A stretch of 43,571 nucleotides of DNA from Defluviicoccus sp. Its GTDB lineage: Bacteria > Pseudomonadota > Alphaproteobacteria > MPNO01. Location: assembly GCA_022823775.1 (NCBI GenBank), contig JAJEHI010000105.1:1-43571 (forward strand), written 5' to 3'. Below are positions 17,302 to 24,545 of this stretch, piece after piece. Position numbers and translations under genes: made by a program. Position 1 is the first letter of the stretch. Every line of letters starts with the position of its first letter. Below the pieces are notes generated by a model that was given only the letters and a program-made list of their open reading frames with translations, searched no databases and was not told where the DNA came from.

Positions 17302-18633
17302 TCAGGGACGGCCCAGCGGCAGGGGCTGTTCGGACAGCATCGCGCCGACCACGACCTCGCGGACACGATCCGCGTCGAGGCCGTATTCGGCGATCATGTC
17401 GGCCGAGTCGGCGAGGATGGTGTCGGCGTCCTGCATGATCTTGAGCCGCTTGAAGAGGTCGGGGCGGCAAAGCCCCATGCTCTCGCCGACGAGTTCCATG
17501 AAATTGACCACCTCGAACGGCCAGTCGCGCTCGTGGCTGCAGAGCTCGCGGTGGCAGGCATGGTAGATCCCGGCCAGCGCGTCGACGCCCGCGGCCTCCG
17601 CCGCGGCGAGCTGTTCGGCATGCACGTCTCGCTTGTAGTCCGGCAGCACCGAGAGCGTGTTGCACATATAGCCGACGCGGGGCTGCGCGAGATCGACGAA
17701 TTCCAGACCGGGCACCGCGCGCAGGATGCTCTCGGCGGCCTCGGCGATGCCCGCGACGCCCGGGTGCTCGTGGAGCCCGACCCGCTTCTCCACCCGCCGG
17801 GTCATCAGCGGGCGCAGATCGTCGAGCCTGCTCTCGAGCCAGATCACGAAGGGGGTGAGGTCGAAGGGCGAATCGCCGGCCGCTTCGCGGGTCTCCAGCG
17901 CGGCCTCCCCGAGATGGACCTGGCAGCTCGGACACCAGGACAGCACCTCGTCGACGCCCGACTCCGCGAAGCGGTCGATGGTGCGCCCCGAAAGGTCGGC
18001 GAACTTCTCCAGATCGCCCGAGCGGAACTGGTAGACGCCGCAGCAATAGCTGGGCCCTCCCCGGACGACGTACTCGACCCCGAGGGCCTCCATCACGTCG
18101 AGGCAGAGGAGTGCGATATGCGGCGTCTTGAGCACGTTGCATCCGGTGTAGAAGATCGTTTCCGGGCTCTCCGGCTCGGGCGCGAGCGCGCCGATCTGGC
18201 CCAGCCGCGCCAGCAGGTCGGGCGGAAGCTGGAGGCGGGTAAGGGTCCGCACGCCCCGGCTCATGGCGCCGAACTGCTTGCCGCCGCCGGTCCTGAGATC
18301 GTCGGCCGGGCGCGTGGTGCGCAGGTCGGCGATCCGGGCGAGCGCCAGCATGAAGCGCGGGTTGACGCCGTATTCGCAGGCCGGGATGCAATGCCCGCTG
18401 CCGGTGCAGACTTCCGCCCAGCGGCGCGCGACGTCCGGCCCCTCCCCGGTGCGGATCAGCTCGATGACGCCGGACGCCACGCCTTCGGCGTCGGCCACGT
18501 CGAGCCCGGCCGGCCCCGGCATCGGACAGATCTCCACGCATGCCCCGCACTTGGTGCACGAATCGAGAATGCCGGCGCGTCGCGCATCCAGCGCGGCGAA
18601 GAAATCCTGAGACCTGTCGACACCGTCTGGCAT
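17302..18633 (-). CDS. HdrD/GlcF-like iron-sulfur oxidoreductase
   Basis: The 443-residue protein has an N-terminal ferredoxin region followed by two CCG-type domains, the layout of heterodisulfide-reductase-D/glycolate-oxidase-F-like electron-transfer proteins. The first cluster is complete (C26, C29, C32, C36). The second keeps only C76, C82 and C86, with serine at 79 where cysteine is expected. The first CCG domain is intact (FYTGCN, YCCGVYQF, SWCPSCQ). The second is degenerate (YMCNTL, YHACHRELC). It is divergent from the Rieske operon. It could deliver electrons to a neighbouring oxidoreductase, but this is inference. The start is taken at the ATG 18633; the opening extends farther upstream. 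Confidence 0.8.
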   Translation of the reverse strand: MPDGVDRSQDFFAALDARRAGILDSCTKCGACVEICPMPGPAGLDVADAEGVASGVIELIRTGEGPDVARRWAEVCTGSGHCIPACEYGVNPRFMLALARIADLRTTRPADDLRTGGGKQFGAMSRGVRTLTRLQLPPDLLARLGQIGALAPEPESPETIFYTGCNVLKTPHIALLCLDVMEALGVEYVVRGGPSYCCGVYQFRSGDLEKFADLSGRTIDRFAESGVDEVLSWCPSCQVHLGEAALETREAAGDSPFDLTPFVIWLESRLDDLRPLMTRRVEKRVGLHEHPGVAGIAEAAESILRAVPGLEFVDLAQPRVGYMCNTLSVLPDYKRDVHAEQLAAAEAAGVDALAGIYHACHRELCSHERDWPFEVVNFMELVGESMGLCRPDLFKRLKIMQDADTILADSADMIAEYGLDADRVREVVVGAMLSEQPLPLGRP

Positions 18634-18833
18634 GGGACCGGGGCGTTGTGGGTTCGACCGGGAGACCCTAGACCAAACCCGGTCCGGACGGAACCGTTCC
18701 CACCGTTTCAATCCTTCTGTCATGGTCGGCGGTCGTTTTCGTGGAAGCGGGTCGGGAAATACCTTACCTTGCGGTTCCGCCATCTCGGACAAAGATCGCG
18801 CTATGACCTCCTGCCGCCAAGCGAGCCTTCGAC

Positions 18834-18986
18834 ATGACAGTTGAACGGCAACCCGACGTCGCTTTCGAGCGCTGGCTGCGCGAGGAGGTCGTACCGGTAG
18901 CGATCGCCATGCGGGACGAACCGGGGCGGGCGATCCCGATCGATCGGGTGTTCGATGAACTTCGCCAATTTCATGAGAACCTCTAG
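18834..18986 (+). CDS. Small orphan antitoxin-like protein (PaaA2/stability-determinant type)
   Basis: This 50-residue reading frame is easily overlooked. It reads like short antitoxins of the stability-determinant/PaaA2 kind: FERWLREEVVPVAIAM near residues 11-26, then DEPGRAIPIDRVFDELRQFH near 28-47. Those families share a W-L-R...V helix followed by D-x-x-R-A-I-P-x-D-x-V. A RelE/ParE-type toxin normally follows, but the next frame is the Rieske alpha gene and no toxin was found on either side. It is therefore an orphan or a remnant. A long start of the Rieske gene (18955) would overlap it. Confidence 0.5.
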   Translation: MTVERQPDVAFERWLREEVVPVAIAMRDEPGRAIPIDRVFDELRQFHENL

Positions 18987-19038
18987 GAAACCCGAAGGCA
19001 AACGGACTTCGGAAACCCAAATCGGATCACGGACGCAC

Positions 19039-20286
19039 ATGCCCGAAACCGACACCCTGATCGACTGGCCCGAGGAAGGCGTCGCGCGGGCGCCCTATGC
19101 GGTGTTCTCCGATCCCGATGTCTATGCGGCGGAGATGCGGCGGATCTTTCGCGGGCCGGTCTGGCACTATCTCGGGCTGGAAGCCGAGCTGCCGGAGCCG
19201 GGGGACTACCGTCTGATCGATGTCGGCGACACGCCGGTGATCGTGCTCCGGAATTCGGACGGCGGGCTCAACGCCCTGGTCAACCGCTGCGCCCACAAGG
19301 GGACGATGCTGCTGTTCGAGCCGTTCGGCCGGGTCGACCGGCTGATGTGCATCTACCACAACTGGGCCTACGACCTGGAGGGCTGCCTCAAGAGCGTCCC
19401 CTTCGCGAAAGGAATCAACGGCAAGGGGGGCATGCCGGAGACCTTCGACATGGCGGCGAACGGGCTCGACCGGCTCCGCGTCGAGAGCCTGGGCGGGATA
19501 ATCTTCGGCACGTTCTCGGACGCCACGCCGCCGATCGAGATCTATATCGGCGAGCGGCTGATGGCGAACTACCGCCGCATGACCTCGCGGCCGTTCAAGG
19601 TGCTCGGCTATTACAGCCAGCACCTCGATTCCAACTGGAAGCTCTATTTCGAGAACGCGAGCGACCCCTACCACGCGACGATCCTGCATGCCTGGGCGAC
19701 CCGGCTGAAGCTCAACCGCTTCACCATGGAGGGCGCGATCGAGATGAGCGAGCGGGGCTGGCACCATCTGAGCTGGTCCAAGATGGCGACCGATCAGCAC
19801 GGAGAAGTCTACGAGACAGAGGCGTTCCGGAGCGGCGGGGACGATTTCGACGCGTTCGGCCTCCACGACGCCTCGGTGATCGAGCAGTGGGACGAGTTCG
19901 GCGACGGCATCACCACCGCGATCCAGACCGCGTTTCCCAATTTCGTCCTGCAGCAGATCCACAACGCCATCGCCACCCGCTACCTCGTTCCGCGCGGACC
20001 GGAAGGCTCGGAGCTGGTGTGGACCGTACTGGGCTATGCCGACGACGACGAAGAGCAGACCCGGATCCGGCTCAAGCAGGGCAATTTGATCGGACCGTCG
20101 GGCTACATCTCGCTCGAGGACGGGATGGTAGGCTCGCTGGTGCAGAAGGGGATCGAGGGCGACAAGGACAAGTCCTCGGTGATGGAAATGGCGGGCCGGT
20201 CCATCGAGACCATCGTCAACAGCCGCGCCTCGGAATGCGGCGTGCGCGGCTTCTGGACCGCCTATCGCGAGCTGATGGGCGTCTGA
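19039..20286 (+). CDS. Aromatic-ring-hydroxylating dioxygenase, alpha subunit (second copy)
   Basis: The 415-residue Rieske oxygenase catalytic subunit has [2Fe-2S] ligands C84-x-H86 and C104-x2-H107 (17-residue spacing). The mononuclear-iron motif is D209-x2-H212-x4-H217 in ENASDPYHATILH. It is only distantly similar to the alpha subunit at 4382-5659. The ATG 19039 is chosen because the upstream in-frame start (18955) runs through the small antitoxin-like gene. It begins a plus-strand operon to 27608. No ferredoxin or reductase gene is nearby. An anthranilate/benzoate-type aryl-carboxylate substrate is possible but unproven. Confidence 0.9.
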   Translation: MPETDTLIDWPEEGVARAPYAVFSDPDVYAAEMRRIFRGPVWHYLGLEAELPEPGDYRLIDVGDTPVIVLRNSDGGLNALVNRCAHKGTMLLFEPFGRVDRLMCIYHNWAYDLEGCLKSVPFAKGINGKGGMPETFDMAANGLDRLRVESLGGIIFGTFSDATPPIEIYIGERLMANYRRMTSRPFKVLGYYSQHLDSNWKLYFENASDPYHATILHAWATRLKLNRFTMEGAIEMSERGWHHLSWSKMATDQHGEVYETEAFRSGGDDFDAFGLHDASVIEQWDEFGDGITTAIQTAFPNFVLQQIHNAIATRYLVPRGPEGSELVWTVLGYADDDEEQTRIRLKQGNLIGPSGYISLEDGMVGSLVQKGIEGDKDKSSVMEMAGRSIETIVNSRASECGVRGFWTAYRELMGV

Positions 20287-20774
20287 TGGCAACTATCGTC
20301 GAAGATTCGGCGCACGTCCCGGCGGCGATTACCGCGCTGATGGCGGACTACGTCCACGCGATCGACGACGACCGGCTGGAGGACTGGCCGGATTTCTTCA
20401 CCGATCCCTGTATCTACCGGATCGCCACGCGCGACAACGAGGAACGCGGCCTGCCGGCTTCCCTGGTCTGGTGCGATTCGCGCGCGATGCTGCTCGACCG
20501 CGTCGTCTCGGTGCGCCACGCCAACGTGTTCGAGCCGCACCGCTACCGCCACATGGTGAGCGCGATCCGCGTGCTGGCGAGGGAAGGGACTGAACACCGG
20601 GTGCACTCGAACTATCTGGTGACCCGGACGATGCGCGACGGAACGATGGCCGTGTTCTCGACCGGCGCGTATCGTGACGTTATCGTGGTCGGGGACGAAG
20701 GCGCGCGGTTCAGGGAACGCGTCGTCGTCTGCGACCACGGCATGATCAACAACCTGATCGCCATACCGATCTGA
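20286..20774 (+). CDS. Aromatic-ring-hydroxylating dioxygenase, beta subunit (second copy)
   Basis: The 162-residue small subunit of the SnoaL-like ring-hydroxylating beta family shows the DYVHAIDDDRLEDWPDFFTD opening, the HANVFEPHRYRHMVSAI strand region and a C-terminal beta sheet. Its ATG overlaps the alpha gene's TGA by one base, ensuring matched synthesis. It has no cofactor site and completes the alpha-beta oxygenase. Confidence 0.9.
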   Translation: MATIVEDSAHVPAAITALMADYVHAIDDDRLEDWPDFFTDPCIYRIATRDNEERGLPASLVWCDSRAMLLDRVVSVRHANVFEPHRYRHMVSAIRVLAREGTEHRVHSNYLVTRTMRDGTMAVFSTGAYRDVIVVGDEGARFRERVVVCDHGMINNLIAIPI

Positions 20775-20802
20775 GTTCGGGGCGGCGGGTACGGAGGAAG
20801 AC

Positions 20803-22137
20803 ATGCGCAAGCACCTGATCTGCGGGACGCTGTTCGACGGCCTCGACGAGACCGCGAAGACCGACCGGACGGTCGTCATCGACGACGACCGGATCGCCTA
20901 TGTCGGGCCGTCCGCGGAAGCGCCGGACCAGAGGCCGGGCGAGGCGGTGATCGACCACAGCGGCGACTTCGTCATGCCGGGGCTGATCGACATCCACGTC
21001 CATCTGAGCTACGGCGACGCCCAGGCGAACGAGGACATCGACATATTCTCCCCGCCCGAATACCGGGCGCTGCGCGCGCTCCGCGCGGCGCAGACGGTGA
21101 TGAAGGCGGGCTATACCTCGATCGCCGACCCGGCCTCGACCGGGCGGACGACGGTGGGCGTCCGCGACGCGATCAACGCCGGCATGTTCGACGGGCCGCG
21201 CATCACCACCTCGGGACGGCAGATCACCGCGCGCCAGGGGCTCGCGGACTGGTATCCGACCTGGATCGGCGTCCCCGAGAGCTCGGTCGGCGTGCTGGTG
21301 CGAAACACCGACGAGGCGATCGAGGAGATCCGGATGCAGGTCAAGGATCGGGTCGATTTCGTCAAGATCGCGCTCGACGGGCTGCACCGGAAGGATTCGG
21401 ACGGCGAGCTGATGGCGTGCTTCAACCAGCGCGAGATGGACGCGATGGTCGAGGAAAGCCATCGCCTCGGACGCAAGGTGATCACCCACGCCCGGGGACG
21501 CGAGGCGGTGCTGACCTCGGCCCGCGCCGGCGTCGATGTCATCTTTCACGCATTCGAGATGGACGAGGAAGGACTCGACGCGATGCTCGAGAGCGGCTCG
21601 GTGCTGTCTCCCGCGCTTACCTTCGTCGCCAACACGGCCGAGTTCACCCGCCCCACGGATCCATGCTTCAAGTGGCGGCCGGGCCAGAACCGCCGCGTCA
21701 TCGACGATGCCCGCGAGATGCTGGTCAAAGCGCGGGAGCAGGGCGTCCCCTTCATGGTGGGCACCGATTCCGGGTTCGCGATCACGCCCTATGGAGAGTG
21801 GCACGCGAAGGAGCTGGAGCTCATGGTCGACGATCTCGGCTTCACTCCCGGCGAGGCGCTCAAGGCGACGACGAGCGTCAATTCGGAGCTGCTGCGCGAA
21901 CAGGACGATGTCGGCCGCCTCGTCGAGGGCGCCTATGCCGACATTACGGTCGTCGACGGCAATCCGCTCGACGACATCGCGATCCTGCAGAAGCGTGAGG
22001 CGATCAGAGCCGTCTATCGCGGCGGCGAGCCGGTCGACCTCGCGCCCGAGCCGCGTGCATCGGGCTACCAGTGGGAATACTCCTACCGGCAGTGGAACGA
22101 CATCTACACCCGCGAGCGCGTCGCCGAGCTCCACTGA
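20803..22137 (+). CDS. Amidohydrolase-superfamily metal-dependent hydrolase
   Basis: The 444-residue TIM-barrel amidohydrolase has the binuclear-type site: H65-x-H67 (IDIHVHL), a likely carboxylated lysine K188 (DFVKIALDG), H229 (VITHARG), H249 (IFHAFEMD) and D322 (VGTDSG). This pattern resembles imidazolonepropionase-like/prolidase-like members that cut cyclic amides, lactams or N-acyl bonds. The start follows GGAGGAAG. It sits 28 bases after the Rieske beta gene and overlaps the molybdenum enzyme gene, which suggests it hydrolyses an intermediate of the same pathway. Confidence 0.88.
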   Translation: MRKHLICGTLFDGLDETAKTDRTVVIDDDRIAYVGPSAEAPDQRPGEAVIDHSGDFVMPGLIDIHVHLSYGDAQANEDIDIFSPPEYRALRALRAAQTVMKAGYTSIADPASTGRTTVGVRDAINAGMFDGPRITTSGRQITARQGLADWYPTWIGVPESSVGVLVRNTDEAIEEIRMQVKDRVDFVKIALDGLHRKDSDGELMACFNQREMDAMVEESHRLGRKVITHARGREAVLTSARAGVDVIFHAFEMDEEGLDAMLESGSVLSPALTFVANTAEFTRPTDPCFKWRPGQNRRVIDDAREMLVKAREQGVPFMVGTDSGFAITPYGEWHAKELELMVDDLGFTPGEALKATTSVNSELLREQDDVGRLVEGAYADITVVDGNPLDDIAILQKREAIRAVYRGGEPVDLAPEPRASGYQWEYSYRQWNDIYTRERVAELH

Positions 22138-24473
22138 GTCGCAGGCGTAGCATCGAACATTTCAGGACCATCGGCCGGCCTGTCCGGCGCAAGGAGGACG
22201 CGCGCCTGCTGACCGGCAGGGGCCGTTTCACCGACGACTTCTCCTTGCCCGGCCAGGTCCATGCGGCGATGGTGCGCTCGCCCCATCCGCACGCACGAAT
22301 CGTCTCGGTGGACGCATCCGCCGCCCTGGCGCTGCCCGGCGTGCTGGCCGTCTTCACCGGGGCGGACTGCACGGCGGACGGGCTCGGCCAGCTCGACCAC
22401 AGTCCGCTGCCGAAGACCCGTTTCGATCTCAAGCTGCACGGCCCCGGCGGGTCGGAGGTCTTCGTCGGCGAGCACGCGCTGCTGCCCGCCGACAGGGTGC
22501 GCTATGCGGGCGAGGCGGTCGCGATGGCGGTGGCCGGGACGAAAGCCGCGGCGCAGGACGCGGCAGAGGCGGTCTTCGTCGACTACGAGCCGCTGCCGGC
22601 GGTCACCGACACGGTCGCTGCCGCCGGACCGGGCGCGCCGCTTCTCTGGGACGGCCGCCCGGACAATATCCTCGTCGAGACCTTCTTCGGGGACGAGGCG
22701 GGCACCGAAGCCGCTTTCGCGGAAGCCGCGCATGTCGTCCGCCGCCGGTTCGTCGTCCCCCGAGTCACCGGCTGCCCGCTCGAGCCCCGCGCGGCGCTGG
22801 CGCATTACGACCCGGGGACGGGGCGCTACACGATTTACGCCGGGAGCGGCGGCGCGGTGCGCCAGAAGCGCGAGATCGCCGCGGTCCTGGGCGTCGAGCC
22901 CGACCGGGTACGTATGCACGCCTACGACGTCGGCGGCAATTTCGGAACGCGCAACCGGTGCTACGTGGAATTCCCGCTGGTCGCCTGGGCGTCGCGGAAA
23001 GTCGGGCGGCCGGTCAAGTGCACGGTGGAGCGGAGCGAGGCCCTGATCAGCGATTACCAGGGCCGCGACCTGGTGACCGAGATCGCGCTCGCCTTCGACC
23101 GGGACGGCGGGATACTCGGCCTGCGCGGAGAGAATCTGAGCAATGTCGGCGCGCGCTGCGTCTCCTTGTCGCCGCTGTCAAAAGGGTCGGGAATCGTTAC
23201 CGGCTCCTACCGCGTTCCGGCCGCATGGCTGCGCTCGCGAGCGACCTTCTCCAATACCCCGCCGACCAACGCCTATCGCAGCTCGGGCCGGCCGGAATGC
23301 ATATTCGCGATCGAACGGCTGATCGAAATCGCTGTCGAAGAGCTCGGCATCGACGCGGTCGAGTTGCGGCGAAGGAACCTCGTCGCACCGGAAGAGATGC
23401 CCTACCGCAATCCGGTCGGCATGACCTACGACAGCGGCGAATACGAGAAGAGCCTGGACATGGCGCTCGACCTCTCCGAACCGGACCGGTTCGCGGCGCG
23501 CAGGGAAGAGGCCGAAGCACGCGGAAAGATGCTGGGGCGCGGTGTGGCCCATTACGTCGAGTCCTCGATCGGCACTCCGGTCGAGCAGACCCGGATCCGG
23601 GTCTTTGGCGGCGACCCCCGGGTCGAGGTGGTTATCGGCACGCAGCCGAGCGGCCAGGGCCACGAGACCAGCTTCGCCCAGGTCGCCGCCGAGCGCCTCG
23701 GGGTCGGCGTCGACGAGGTCCGTATCGTCATGGGGGATACGGATATCGTGAAGGTGGGCGGCGGGTCGCATTCGGGCCGCTCGATGCGGATGGCGGGAAC
23801 GGTGATCGCGAAGGGCGTCGATGCTCTGCTGGAGAAGGCAAAGGCGGTCGCGGCCGGCCTGCTCGAAGCGGCGGAGATCGATGTCGCATTCGCCGACGGA
23901 CGGTTCTCGGTCGCGGGCACGGATCGCGCGGTCACGCTTTACGAAGTCGCGGCGGCGGCGGACGAAGGGGTTCTGGGGATCGTGGCGGACAACGAGATGC
24001 ACACCCCGGTCTTCCCCAACGGCTGCCATGTCTGCGAGGTCGAGGTGGATCCGGAAACCGGCGAGGCCGAGATCGTCCGATACGCCGCGGTGGACGACGT
24101 GGGGCGCGCGATCAACCCGCTCATCGTCGACGGTCAAACGCATGGCGGCATCGTCCAGGGGGTCGGCCAGGCGATGTGGGAACTCTGCGTCAACGACCCC
24201 GAGAGCCAGCAGCCGCTCGCCGGCTCCTTCATGGATTACGCCCTGCCGCGCGCGGACCGGTTCCCGTTCTTCGACACCGCGCTCAACGAGGTCCTCTCGC
24301 CGACCAATCCGCTCGGCGTGAAGGCGGGCGGCGAGGGCGGGACGACGCCCGCGCTGGCGGTCATCGTCAACGCCATCGTGGATGCGCTCCGGCCGCTCGG
24401 CGTCGCGGACCTGACGATGCCGGCGACCCCGTTCCGGGTCTGGAGCGCGATTCGGGCGGCCCGCGACGGTTAA
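22071..24473 (+). CDS. Xanthine dehydrogenase-family molybdopterin-binding large subunit
   Basis: The protein is about 800 residues and belongs to the molybdenum hydroxylase large-subunit family (CO dehydrogenase/aldehyde oxidase/xanthine dehydrogenase). Visible motifs are VRRKEDARLLTGRGRFTDD, GGNFGTRNRC, NAYRSSGRPE (molybdenum-site loop), GTQPSGQGHETSF, GGSHSGRSMRM and a C-terminal KAGGEGG with the likely catalytic glutamate. It should hydroxylate an aromatic, N-heteroaromatic or aldehyde carbon using water. The N-terminus is unsettled. The only ordinary starts (GTG 22071 or 22092) lie inside the amidohydrolase gene, and family homology begins near 22150. No [2Fe-2S] or FAD subunit gene is present in the window. 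Confidence 0.85.
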   Translation: MGILLPAVERHLHPRARRRAPLSRRRSIEHFRTIGRPVRRKEDARLLTGRGRFTDDFSLPGQVHAAMVRSPHPHARIVSVDASAALALPGVLAVFTGADCTADGLGQLDHSPLPKTRFDLKLHGPGGSEVFVGEHALLPADRVRYAGEAVAMAVAGTKAAAQDAAEAVFVDYEPLPAVTDTVAAAGPGAPLLWDGRPDNILVETFFGDEAGTEAAFAEAAHVVRRRFVVPRVTGCPLEPRAALAHYDPGTGRYTIYAGSGGAVRQKREIAAVLGVEPDRVRMHAYDVGGNFGTRNRCYVEFPLVAWASRKVGRPVKCTVERSEALISDYQGRDLVTEIALAFDRDGGILGLRGENLSNVGARCVSLSPLSKGSGIVTGSYRVPAAWLRSRATFSNTPPTNAYRSSGRPECIFAIERLIEIAVEELGIDAVELRRRNLVAPEEMPYRNPVGMTYDSGEYEKSLDMALDLSEPDRFAARREEAEARGKMLGRGVAHYVESSIGTPVEQTRIRVFGGDPRVEVVIGTQPSGQGHETSFAQVAAERLGVGVDEVRIVMGDTDIVKVGGGSHSGRSMRMAGTVIAKGVDALLEKAKAVAAGLLEAAEIDVAFADGRFSVAGTDRAVTLYEVAAAADEGVLGIVADNEMHTPVFPNGCHVCEVEVDPETGEAEIVRYAAVDDVGRAINPLIVDGQTHGGIVQGVGQAMWELCVNDPESQQPLAGSFMDYALPRADRFPFFDTALNEVLSPTNPLGVKAGGEGGTTPALAVIVNAIVDALRPLGVADLTMPATPFRVWSAIRAARDG

Positions 24474-24545
24474 ATCGTTTGGCATCGCACGGCCGCCCGT
24501 GTAACGGTCTGAGAAAGCCATAGCCGAGCCAGAGAGGGTGAGCCC

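Noticed and set aside
18632-18844. 70-residue plus-strand frame in the divergent gap
   Set aside because: It has no recognisable family, no ribosome binding site and an odd composition, and it is incompatible with the better-supported 18834-18986 frame next to it.
17302-19020. A 572-residue version of the HdrD-like protein starting at 19020
   Set aside because: The extra N-terminus is arginine/proline-rich, has no homology signal and would run antisense to the small antitoxin-like gene.
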